From assembly GCA_018466975.1 (NCBI GenBank), contig CM031556.1:3348001-3412000 (forward strand): DNA of 64,000 bases, written 5' to 3'. The DNA is from Sparassis latifolia (Eukaryota; Basidiomycota; Agaricomycetes; Polyporales; Sparassidaceae). Shown in pieces: positions 53,457 to 63,844 of the stretch. Each line of letters opens with the position of its first letter. Position 1 is the first letter of the stretch. The notes beneath the pieces are model-generated. The model made no database searches and was not told the origin of the DNA. It saw only the letters and a list, made by a program, of their open reading frames with translations. The position numbers and the translations under genes were made by a program.

Positions 53457-55734
53457 GTTTTTGCACTGTTACCGAGCGGAAAGAACGAATAATTGAGCTG
53501 TGCAGAATGTGAAAATCAGGTGCACTGGAACAGGGCACAGAGAGACCGTCGCACGATGCTAGAAATCGCGCGCAAAGGGAAGAAGCAGAGCAACGGAATG
53601 AGTCTGGATTTGTGCGTGGGAATACCAAGACTTGCCCGCGGCGAAGCGAGATATTCAGTGATGGATACGAGGAAAGCTCGCAGAAGAAGGAGAGCAACCA
53701 CGGCCAGCAACGAGAGCTACGAGGTGGGACAGGGGATAGACGGAGAGAGAGGAGATGGCGACTGTCAGAATATGGGACCGCTGATGAGCAACGGCCAGCG
53801 GACCTGTCCGCTCTCGTCCTCCCACGCCCGCTACCCGCTTCTTGCCGGCCCTGGTCTAGCACATCCTCACCCAATTTCCCTCACCACTCACAGCTACCAC
53901 TTTTGCGGTGTAAATTCAGAAAAATGTCCAGCTATCCCGGTCTTTTTTTGCACATGCAGTCCGAGCCTAAGTCACCGCAAGCGCTAATGTTACGACAGGT
54001 AACCAACTCATCTTCCGTCTTCCAAGGATCGCTCACTGATGGCGTGACTCATTGACAGTCAGAGCTTCATCCATGGCCAGAGTACACATCCGTGTAATGG
54101 CCGCATGCTCCTGAAAATAATTCGTCCTGGTCGCAATGCAGCTGGTCCGCTCGGTCGCCCGGTTTGTCTTCGTGCAGGATTTTCTCCCAGTGTCCAGGCC
54201 CTAGCGGATTGCACACAACAGCAGCGACAGACCTCTGAATTCGTGCCATTTACTCTGGAAATTTCAGCGCAGCTACAGTCTCCCGACTTTGAATACCGCA
54301 ATTGTGATCAACGATTTCAGCGATCACCACAGCGCCTCCCCCAGCGCCAGCTTCATTGCCCCCATGACATCATTCGTTTGCCTTTCAACCTCCTTCAAAG
54401 GCTGCGATGTATGACTGTACTGAGGATATCTCCTCGAGGGGGATATTTGCCATCTTCCCCTGCTGTAGCGCCGACATATTGTTTCCGAAAAGCCCGTGCT
54501 AGGAGTCACTCCGCTGACCTGTCTGAGGGTAATTGTCCTGGGGAGCCGGAAGCCGTGATCCAATACTGCGTTCAGCGCTGCTTCGGTACAATCTTATACT
54601 CCCGGTGTGCGTTCTATGGTGGATGTGGATGTTGAAACCCACCACCTCTGGCCCACTTCGGTAACATATTGGGCGACCGAAATTTGAGCGCGGTTGCGGT
54701 CTTTCTCTCCTGACGTTGGACGGAGCATAACCTCAAGGTTCCGTGAGACATTAAACAAGTACACGTGTGGATATGTGTTGAAGGGTGTCCTCGCGTGGGT
54801 ATGGGCACCTGGCGTGCCTGCGACGCGCACACTTCCTTGCTGCACCAGATTGCCATTGGCGAGATGGCTCCGTTGCTATACGTAATAGCTAGGTATGTTT
54901 AGCTTCTGCAGGTATCTGATAACTGTGCTATTGCTAGGGGACCTTCCGTCGCAAAGCTCTCTTCGTGGAAACGGATCCCGAAGCTCCGCTTGTAGTCGGA
55001 TCACAAACAGCGTCCCACATCCTACCGCGCAGTGGATTCAGTAACTTGCGGCGACTTTGTCTTTCAAATGGCGACCACATCTGTGGAGTTGAACCTTGAG
55101 CTTGGCTATAGTCACTAGAGTGGAAAGTGCCATGCACTTCAGCAGGAATGTGCCCCTAATTTATTGCTGGCGGTTGGTGAGCTCACGCTCTGCACTGTGT
55201 CAATAAATGGATAACTATGAGCATGTCCAAGTGTTTTGTGCTTTAGAAATCATGGACCGTCGGGCCTTTCCACTGAGCTTTTCACTTACAGTTATACCTT
55301 AGGCGATCGTCCTCTTATATCGGCCAGTGCACTGGAGAAAACGCCCTTGCAGACAACGCTGCAGGGGGTCCACAATCTGGCACATTTGGCTCCAAGGTGG
55401 TGCTATCTCGCAGTTGTGCTCACCACTGCACTAGGTGTGGTCACTGTTGTGTCCCCAGTCCTCTGTGGTTGTCGACTTGAGGTCTCAGGATTACAAGGCA
55501 TTCCAAATCTCCTCCGTCTGGTTATGACATCTTCTTGGCAGTCGCTCTGTGGTACTGGTCGGGTGCGCTTGTGGTCGTCGTCTCTGCACACCAAGTCATG
55601 AGGAACATATGGTATGATGAGGAGGTTCCCCATAGCGTCTCTTCCTCCTATAAAATTTAGGACTACGGACTGGATGTGCTCACCAACACCAGCATCGCGA
55701 ATAATCACAGCCCAAGCCCTGAACTTCTTCGAAT
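53457..55734. other. Intergenic with unassigned protein-like fragments
   Basis: About 2.3 kb. The G-beta promoter is at the left. Near 54730-55100 two plus-strand blocks could be joined by a short intron (…PLLYVIAR to GTFRRKALFVETDPEAPL…), but without motif or start. Minus-strand frames here are equally long. I cannot decide if any is a gene. Confidence 0.35.
55649..55655 (+). promoter_or_regulatory. TATA box of first dsRBD gene
   Basis: TATAAAA, 86 bp before ATG 55735. Equivalent boxes precede both paralogues. Confidence 0.6.
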
Positions 55735-56072
55735 ATGTCCGACCCTTGTGCGTGTTGTTCCTGGTCAACAGTATTGGGCTTTCGGACTGACGGTTCTTGT
55801 ACAGCTTACCGCACCCGGGTTCATGATTACGTCCAGAGGAACGGCTTTCAAACAAGGTTTAAATACGAGTATAAACCTGAGGGTCCTCCTTGGACAGTGG
55901 AGGCGTACTGTGAGTACGACCTCCTCTAGCGCAAGATGGCGCTGCAAACCAACGCCCACCCTCAGTCGATAACATTCTGTACGGGAGTGGCACAGCACAG
56001 ACTCAAGCAGCAGCCAAGGAGACAGCCGCTAAACAAGCCTACGAAGCTTTCATGGGGGACCGTGGCAATTAA
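55735..56072 (+). CDS. Single-domain dsRNA-binding protein A (74 aa)
   Basis: Three exons, 55735-55747, 55805-55909 and 55966-56072 (introns of 57 and 56 nt, both phase 1). The whole protein is one double-stranded-RNA-binding motif: helix 1 (YRTRVHDYVQRNGF), a strand region (FKYEYKPEGPPWTVEAYF), the ILYGSGTA turn and a helix 2 rich in Ala (AAAKETAAKQAYEAF). Loop 2 reads EGPPW rather than GPxHxxxF. The helix 2 N-terminus reads AQTQAAAK where RNA-binding domains have SKKxAK, so the phosphate-contacting lysines are largely missing and RNA affinity may be low. It is the most diverged of the three local paralogues and lacks their second intron. Confidence 0.85.
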
Positions 56073-57019
56073 GTGTCTCTCTTGACCCTGGTGTAAGTAG
56101 TTGATTGTCCTGGATATGGTCCGGTCATGACGTGGATATTTTTAACAGGCTACACTGACAAGCAGTTAACTGTTTATTTGGTCAGGCAGTGATAAGTTCC
56201 TAGGTCATGACTTGACTACTCTTACTTGGCACTCAGTTGGTACTCGGTAACTCTCCTTCGAACGTATGCTACGTCTTCGCAATATCAGATTCTTAAGCCA
56301 TAAGTACTTCCACCGGAGAATAGAAATTGGACTCGGAAATGAAAGGCCTGCCGCTTGTTAATTATTCGAGGCACGGGAAACACGCACGAATTTGGCAACG
56401 GCGCAAGTCTATAACATATCCGTTCAACCGTTGTGAATGTACCTGCGCACGTGTTTGATGTCAGAGTTGAAACATCTCCTCGCTTTTTGCCTCGAAAACC
56501 CCCCAATTCACTGGGGGTTTGCAGGAGACAACATAAACTAGTGGTTATCCCCCGATATCATGTGTCTTGCAGACATTCCGCTCCGGGGGAGCGACTCTGC
56601 GTCTCGCTGAGCTGCGAAACGAAGATTTAACCATATTTCTGGACGTACGGGGGATTCGAAATGGACATGTTCGGTCACAATAGATGGACAAATTTGCTAT
56701 GGACTTGGACCGTCCCGCAAATCTGTTCCTTTCCCGTGAGTTAGGGTCGAAGATAATCACCTGCCGCATTTGGCTAGTAGAGAAGCTGGTCTACGAGTCC
56801 GACTCGGAGTCGTTGTGGACGAGGTCAATCGAACATAGGCCAGTTGGACCACAACTAAAGTACTCACCCTGCGCGAATTCCTGGACATTGACTGTAGATC
56901 TATTACGCTCGACGCTGCTAGAATGGACTGCTCTAGTGCCGGCGTAGAGCGTCGTTCACGATAAGTTCGGCTCTTAGTCCCATGCAGCGACCACGCTGGG
57001 GCGTGGCGGTCAGCATGCC

Positions 57020-57337
57020 ATGGACGCAATCAGCACATCGCTCAGCGTGGCAAAGGCAAGGGTTTCCGGCCAATACCAAGATCTTCCGACCTATCAGATT
57101 ACCGGACCACTCACTCAATTGGGACCATGGAAGAACTTCCAGTACGTATATTCCATGGCCGCAGTGTTTCTTACTACCCGCAACTCTCATTTTATCTCGG
57201 CGTCCGCAGACAAGAACCGTGTTCACACTGTCGTTGATGCGATACACGCCTTGGGCGAGGCTTCCGCCTTTGTCTTCGAACTTGTCCGCGAATATTCATC
57301 TTCACTGCTCTGCAAATCAGCTTTGGCCTCGCTTTAA
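57020..57337 (+). CDS. Hypothetical small ORF (105 aa)
   Basis: Uninterrupted frame from ATG 57020 in a strong context (gccATGG). The product appears helical in its second half (VVDAIHALGEASAFVFELVREY). No splice signals are required and no family is recognised. It lies between dsRBD genes A and B. It could be chance. Confidence 0.3.
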   Translation: MDAISTSLSVAKARVSGQYQDLPTYQITGPLTQLGPWKNFQYVYSMAAVFLTTRNSHFISASADKNRVHTVVDAIHALGEASAFVFELVREYSSSLLCKSALASL

Positions 57338-57707
57338 CCCTCCTGCTTTTTCTCCCGGAGCTTTTCACCGGCAACCTCGAAGACCAAGCGTTCAATGGCG
57401 TAGTGGATGGCGGCCTTCGGTAATTGATACGCTTTTCCCGATTTTGGTCGTTCCCGTTCGTGAATCTCATGGCTTCGTTCTCGCGAGCGACCGCTCTCCA
57501 CTCCAAAATAATTATTGCGCCCCATTTCCCATCGGCCACTAAAATTCTGGATCGAGAGCAGCAATGATGCGCGCGGTTCATGTAGTTCATGACTTCTCAT
57601 TGTTCGCAGAGGCTGTGAACTAAACAATTGCGTGGCTTTGGATGGGCTCGATTGAACGCATGAACATGCTGGCTTGCTTGAGGGTCATGTACAAGCGAGG
57701 TCTGTCG

Positions 57708-57714
57708 TATAAAA
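57708..57714 (+). promoter_or_regulatory. TATA box of second dsRBD gene
   Basis: TATAAAA, 56 bp before ATG 57764. Confidence 0.65.
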
Positions 57715-57763
57715 TGTCTTCTGTCTGGAGGAGTTGTCCTCTAACCACCGAGATACAAGAAAC

Positions 57764-58172
57764 ATGTCTCTAGGTCAGCCTTCCCAATCGTCCTGCACCG
57801 TTTCCCCACCACTCATTTCTATCCCACAGACGGAACTGTTGCGCTAAATAACTGTATGCCATACTTGACGCCGACGGTTAGCTCTCCATACTCATGCCTT
57901 ACCGACAGATTTGCAGTCCAAGAACCAGCACAGTCTTGTCAGTTGGGTTGACACTACATCGGGTCCTCGCCACGCTCCAGAGTGGACTTCCACTTGTAAA
58001 TGTGGGTGTTTGAACCACTATCAAAATTTCCTTCTGGACTAATATATTTTATACAGTCAATGGCGAGGTAATCGGAGTGGGTCAGGGGGCCCAGAAGCAT
58101 GTTGCTAGAGATGCGGCCGCCAAAGCGGCATTGGAAGTTCTCACGCAGCAGGCGGCTGCCGACGACGAATGA
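57764..58172 (+). CDS. Single-domain dsRNA-binding protein B (80 aa)
   Basis: Four exons, 57764-57773, 57830-57853, 57909-58001 and 58057-58172; all three introns (~55 nt) are phase 1. One dsRNA-binding domain fills the protein: helix 1 (ALNNYLQSKNQHSLVSW), loop 2 with the canonical GPRHAPEW, strand STCKFNGEVIGVG and helix 2 AARDAAAKAALEVL-like. It keeps the minor-groove-contacting GPxH loop but has AQKHVAR in place of SKKxAK at the start of helix 2, so one of the two key lysines is lost. The C-terminal tail is acidic. The cumulative coding length before intron 2 (34 nt) equals that of gene C, proving common descent. Confidence 0.9.
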
Positions 58173-60207
58173 ATGACGCTAAGCTTGGTGGGTAGAAGGA
58201 AACCCGCTCGCGGTCTCATCCTATGGATGCCCAGTGGCATCGTCCAAGGCAGTTTGTTTCGACGGGCCCGTCTCGAATCCCTCTAGCCGTTACTTGTTAT
58301 TCTTCTGATTTTTTTGCTCTATACGGCCCCATATGATGTGCCATTGTTCCTCTTCACGTCCGAAGGACTTACCTTGTCGAACGTGTTGAATATTTCCTGT
58401 TGTCCACGAATTTATTAAGCCTCACACACTTTCAAGAGGTGGTCGAGCGGATTCACAGGAATTCTACTCCAGTTAGTAGTATGACGTGAGTATTCAAGGG
58501 CTTTGTGGCGTCTTGTGCACTTGAATATCGACGCACATGGGGAGTTTGGTCCAACACGCTTCTGCCGCATTAGTGCTCCGAAACGGCTCGGTCCCTGGCT
58601 GCACGCTTCCAGTGCATGCACCACAATTTTTTGTACACCGAGCCTCTTCCCAGTTCTTCACCCTGCGGTTTGACGGTGCAACGACCGCGCGACCGCGGTG
58701 ATCGAGCCAGCCTGCGCCAAACCCCCGGTGTTGGCCGCAGGCGGCCACCCTCCTCTGCCAGTTGCCCGGCGGGGAGAGCAGCTAGCGCAGCATCTCTCGG
58801 TACTATCATCTATGACGCAAGACTCCTGGGCGGCCTACCACCGTGCCTTCACCAGGTAATTCAGCGCGCGCTCGAAACGTGGCCACGTCTACGGTCTTGC
58901 GGATATGGTGATAAGGTTATTAACTGCCAACACTTTACTTGAAGCTCACCTTCTTCTGTTTCCATTGCCTTGCCACGCAGGCATCTCTGTCTTGGTACGT
59001 CTTGGACTCCGTTCCTGTCATTTTAAGAGCTCCGAGGAATTATGCGGCCGCAACACCTGTACTTCGTCGTCGAAGGAACACATTGTATGTTTATTCCTAA
59101 GTGAGAGAGTCTGTTGGTCTTTCCGTGTTGGCCACTCATCAGTGTTGTAGTGACTGTTTGTGATTGTGTTGTGAAAGCATCCCAACGTGCCGGTGCTTTC
59201 TTGGAGTTTTCAAGTTGGAAGAACTGCCTCCTTGGCGCTCATCATTTCGATGGCGTTAGACTTCAAATTGTTGGTAGCTTTGTCCCACTATTCTCCGGGA
59301 CGGCAGGCAGAAACCTGTTGAACAGTGTTCCGTGTTTTGTTGATGTATGAGTAGCCTTGGTCGAGCGCTCAGCTTTCCTCTCTTGTCCTAGGGAATGTGC
59401 GCTCATGAAATCATAGTTCGCACAACTGTCTTCAGTCGGCCGACAGCAAAGCCATCTGGTAGCGCCAAAGACAAAGGCTTCGATGCGCATATGTCATACG
59501 CTTTCCATAGGAGGCGCTGCGACCCTGAGAGCGCCACGGGTAAGGGTTGTAATATTTGTCTGTGGCTCCGATTTTACTGATAATTTCAGCTGCCCGACTG
59601 ATCCGCCAACACGTTACTGGCGCTCTCAATATTTCATCGCCGTTCATTACTGTCTCAAGTGATACCGCATCTTGACGGAGGGCTTCTCTGACTTGTGGGC
59701 GCCCCGACGATTATCTCACTTCAGTGTATGTACTTGGATTATCGTAAAAAATTTGGCGAACTTACTAGTCACCGTTTGTCGCACTGCTTGCGCTCGTGAT
59801 ATGTGTACTCCATCTACTCGCACAGCACCCTTCGATTGCAGTTACTGTCTGTCTCCCCTCCGTATTCAGACGAAACCCATGACGACATCTTTTCAACGGA
59901 CGTGGATACACTTTCTGTCCAAGGTGTCGGCTCTGGCGGCTTATGACTTGCTTGCACTCAGCGCCACATCTCTGTCGCGCTTGTTTACGACCAAAGTGTG
60001 TACTCCGTTATACATTGCTTGAGCGGTTCTCCATCGGAAGGAGGTAAAACACCGGGCATTCAACTACCTGAGATGCTATGCCGATTTGGGGCATCCAGTC
60101 TTTTTTCTGTATAGTGAATATGGCGCGCACTGGGTATATATAATGGCCCTGGTTTGTCTGCAGTGCCTCAGTCGAGTATCTGTCTATCGCATTCACATCT
60201 TCTCATA
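58173..60207. other. Spacer between dsRBD genes B and C
   Basis: 2.0 kb. I looked for a further dsRBD copy (G-x-G, KKxAK, the AAC-T splice junction) and found none. Short frames only. 58630-58790 is a GC-rich island. Confidence 0.45.
60135..60143 (+). promoter_or_regulatory. TATA box of third dsRBD gene
   Basis: TATATATAA, 73 bp before ATG 60208. Confidence 0.65.
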
Positions 60208-60592
60208 ATGTCTAGTACGTTTCTGACAATGTTCTTTGAGCTCGAGAAGGTGACACTGACCGTACAGGAAACTACTCTATCGAGCTGAACAACTGCAAGT
60301 CTCACTCCCTTCTTGTTCACGATCTGACTCACCAGAATGTCATTTAGATCTCCAAAAGAACAACCTTTCGCACGCCATTAGCTGGCTCAACGAACAATGT
60401 GGGGGCGGTAATGCGGAATGGACCGTGACTTGTAAGAGTAAGTGGCGTGCTTTCCAGTGCAATGATTCACCCTCACCTGAGATTGCAGTAAATGGGGAAG
60501 TTAAAGGAGTTGGCAAGTCTTCAAAGAAGAACGCGGCCAAGGACTACGCCGCTAAGCAGACCTTGAGGTCTCTTGGTGTCCAGGTTGATTAG
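60208..60592 (+). CDS. Single-domain dsRNA-binding protein C (75 aa), with a GC-AG intron
   Basis: Four exons, 60208-60214 (7 nt), 60268-60294, 60348-60437 and 60489-60592; all introns are phase 1. Intron 2 (60295-60347) starts GCAAGT and ends TTTAG, a GC-AG intron at the position where gene B has a GT donor. The protein is one dsRNA-binding domain: helix 1 (ELNNYLQKNNLSHAISW), a shortened loop 2 (CGGGNAEW, without the GPxH motif), strand TCKINGEVKGVG, then the full consensus KSSKKNAAKDYAAK at helix 2. Of the three paralogues this one alone retains SKKxAK, the phosphate-binding signature, so it is the likeliest RNA binder. No second domain is present. Confidence 0.9.
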
Positions 60593-61656
60593 CTTCTTCA
60601 GCATGGCTATATCAATCCGTCCCTCCCATCTCTCATAGGACTGATTTTGTAGTCTGGCTTTGGGAGACTAAGCATGGCTTGCGTTGACTGCCAGACACAT
60701 AATATAATGGCACGCAGTACGATAGTAGTTGTAAAATCAGATCACTTGCCTCAATTCTCACTCCTATTCCTTTCGTCACCTAGTTATGTTTGACAGCTGT
60801 CCGTCCCTCTTCTCGAGGCCGATCTGTTCTTACTTTCCAAATATATGCTTGTGTGTGGTATTACGTAATCTGCAAGAACTCCGTCTAAAATCCGTTTAAC
60901 TTCGATAGCTTTTAGAGATGCTATCACGTAGAATAATCCCCTTTCTCGTCGCTGGCATAACAGGTCAGGGATTTACTCCTTGTTAAATGTTGACGGAAGC
61001 TTATAGACAGTAGGCGTCGTCTCAGGCGTCTATATATTCAAGCCGTTGTTGGATGAGAGTTCAAGGAACGATGTTGACGCTACCAAATTGTCAGTTGTTT
61101 CACCAGTATATTGACCACCAATTACTATGTCTTATCATCGTAAAAATGGCGGGAACAGACCTGCCAGTGAACCGCCAGATTCACCAACCACGTCATCTCC
61201 CGCGACCGTGAACTATTTTGCGACGAAAGGGGAACAGGCGAAGGACGCCACTCCCACAATCTCCGCGAAGGCGAAATGAACGTGTTCTCGTTGATGGACG
61301 CCCCTGCTTGATCGTTCTCATCTATCTGATCGTTTGTCGGCACTTGCATCAACTTCAAACGCTACCTGGGGCACGGGGGCATGGAGAACATCTAGAGGCA
61401 CGCGGGCACGTAGACTCCGAACAAGTACTTGAAGAGTCAACACCGTAAACGGATCATGTCGCCCAGGTAACTCAACTGCGTATATGTGACGTTGAGGCGT
61501 TGCCGAGTCTTAGAACACCGACCTGAACATGGTTGCACCAACGCTAAATACAGGGGCCAGATGTTCCGCCATCTGCACCCCTCAAGATGGTGTTCAGCAT
61601 TGTTTCTCCGTGAACGCCTAAAATTGGTCCGCGAAGAACTCCCTGAGTCTGGGTGT
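60593..61656. other. Intergenic, 3' side of SAD1
   Basis: 1.06 kb between two convergent genes. A 50-codon frame from an ATG near 61126 (polar, ending SAKAK) is the only ATG-started reading of note. Too short to support. Confidence 0.4.
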
Positions 61657-63637
61657 TCAGGACCTAACGTCCATACTCCCGTTTGGCTTCTCACCACGCG
61701 AATTGTGCGAGTCCACTCTTCGTTCCCATATCTGTGCAAATTGTCAGGAAGAAAGTAACATGCAAGGCATGGCTTAATCCTACCTGCAAGACAGTTTCGC
61801 CCAAAAAGATCATCTCCTTTCGGATCTCTTCAACAATCAGATCCTGTATCTGGTACCACTTCTCACTTTCTCCACCCCCGGCCCCAGCACGCAGGTGCAC
61901 CTTCCACACCGTGCTCTCTTTATCACGGGTCGTACCTGCGGCTGATTCATGCGTCACATTCGCGATCAGATCGTAAAGTGTGAGCGGGTGTCCAGGCGGT
62001 GGATCGAGGTCTGAAATTCGTCGCAAGATGGGTAAGATAACAGAAAGCCGATAAAATTCTTGCGTATGTGAAACTCACATTCTCGGAAATCAAGGCCTCG
62101 CAAGGGAAAGTTTACGATGGTGGGGTTCTTCTCCTCCACAAAGATGTTCTTGGTGAAGCGCCTGAAGTGCAGGATGATGTAAGGAGGAAGACGCTGGCAT
62201 TTAAATCGCCGTAGCTGTCCAACAGATTCCTGAACGGGCGTGTCAGCGGAGTATTGAGTATAGCAACCCGGACAAATGGGTACCTGTGTAGTCCGACCGT
62301 CGTACTTTGCTAGTACAGAATGAATGCCGACTTGAGGGATAATGTTCTTTTCGACAGCATCTTGGAAAAGCGGCGGCGGCGGCAGGTCAACCGCAAGGAA
62401 CAAGAATGGAGATACAGTTGATTTTATCTCTGTCAATTGTGGTATGAGTGTAAGGAAAGTATTCACACGCAGTACATGCCTCGGTCGATGTCGAAACGCG
62501 GCTTCTCGTGTTCTCCAGCGTCGGGACGCACGATCACCTGCTGTGTTTCCATCCGGACCTGTCCTTGGAAAGCAGCAAAAATTATACCTTGACAATGCGC
62601 AGTCAGCAATCAAGTAAGGGCAATTCTCCATCGGATTGCACTCACTAGAATCTCTTTTCTTCGTACCGCCCAGATCCTTGTGGAGATGGTTCAGTAACCA
62701 TCCTAAGAATTCCACCGGATCGCCCTGTTTTTCTAGGCTGAACTTACCCCCACTTGCTCTGCCAACTTCCTGCAGGAACTCGTGCGGGCTGACTTGGCTC
62801 TTGAATAATCTGGGGTTCCAAATTTTCTTGGCAAGATTAGCGAAGCGCTTCAACAGTTCCGGCTCCTTGCCACGATAATTAGAGAGCAATAAGTAGTCGC
62901 GGAGAGGAGAGACGTGAAGCAGTGAGTGTATGATGACATTCATGTAGTCGTTTCGTTTGATATCATTGAGTCCTATATAGCCAGGAGTATACGGTTTTGA
63001 AGACAAGTCGTACGAAGGTTTTAGAAGATGTGCAGGTTTCGAGAGATTGGCAATGGATAATGGCGTAAAGGACGGTGCGAGAACAAATGCAATGTCTTCC
63101 AACGACGGATCAGAGACAAGGTACCCGTCAGGCAAAACATAAACCTTCAATGCAACTTAACCTACAGGCTTGACAAGATATGCAATGAGTCTCACCTTGG
63201 TGGTCTCCAAATTTATGAACACGTGGTGGTCATCATGTATTGCATGCGCGTACGCGTATGACTTGCGTCCTCGTCCTTGGAAGTACTTGCCACACACTAA
63301 ACAACCGTAGATGTTGATGTTTGAGAGAGAAACGGAACACACTTTCTCGAAATCAAAGTCGAGAACAGCCCTGTTTATCTGGTAGAAGGTGAGTGCTACT
63401 TCCCACAAGCCAACGGAATCGCCGTACTGTATCAAGGTACAAGTCCGAAGCCCGCGATATCTCCGGTTGGTCATTCACCTCCACATCCTCATTCTCCTCA
63501 GTGTCCTCATCAAGTCGCGTCTGCTCTTCGAACTCCTTTGGTACTGTAACCTGGGTATCAGGATCTATTCGTGGCCGTTTCAGTGGCCTTCCATCCTCTT
63601 CTACGTCCGCTTCCGGGGTAGAGCGTGATGGCGGCAT
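61657..63637 (-). CDS. SAD1: USP39/Sad1: U4/U6.U5 tri-snRNP assembly factor (535 aa)
   Basis: Eight exons, all in phase: 63637-63428, 63378-63196, 63144-62646, 62587-62469, 62427-62284, 62229-62079, 62010-61784 and 61731-61657 (535 aa; human USP39 565). The N-terminus is acidic and basic with KRPRID. A UBP-type zinc finger (about residues 75-130) includes CSVSL, then YGCLVCGKYFQGRG and AHAIHDDHHVF. A USP-fold domain starts at GYIGLNDIKRNDYMNV, where active deubiquitinases have the catalytic Cys; here it is Asp, as in all Sad1/USP39 proteins, so the protein is a scaffold and not an enzyme. KNPTIVNFPLRGLDFREY matches the human KNPTIVNFP segment. It acts in pre-mRNA splicing in the nucleus. The start is ATG 63637. 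Intron 4 is only 41 nt. Head to head with LTV1. Confidence 0.95.
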
Positions 63638-63844
63638 GCTCCTATCTGTTTGAGAGGCCACCAGAACTTGGAAGTAGGATGGAAGAACACTAGTGATTGC
63701 TGGGTCCAGTGGGCGAAAGGCAAGAAAGGTCGCACGTGACCACCCGATCGAGCACTGCGGCAGAATCAGATTTTCAGCGTGAAGTTCAGCGGCACGTTCA
63801 CCATCCCTGCATATACCCAGCTCCTACTGAACAAAGCAGTTGCG
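63638..63844. promoter_or_regulatory. Shared promoter between SAD1 and LTV1
   Basis: Only 207 bp separate the two divergent start codons, so a bidirectional promoter is likely. It includes CACGTGA near 63732-63738, an E-box-like palindrome. Both genes serve RNP assembly (spliceosome and ribosome). Confidence 0.55.

Larger units (their letters stand above)
56073..57763. other. Spacer between dsRBD genes A and B
   Basis: 1.7 kb. Apart from the 105-codon frame at 57020 listed separately, I see no gene. A minus-strand frame ending near 57340 (KAAIHYAIERLVFEVAGEK) looks helical but has no supported start. Confidence 0.4.

Noticed and set aside
54730..55100. Two-exon plus-strand gene fragment
   Set aside because: Readable join and a protein-like second block, but no start, no motif and stops upstream; equal-length frames lie on the other strand.
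59395..59650. Possible fourth dsRBD copy between B and C
   Set aside because: No helix-1 or KKxAK-like segment and no phase-1 splice pattern matching the three real copies.
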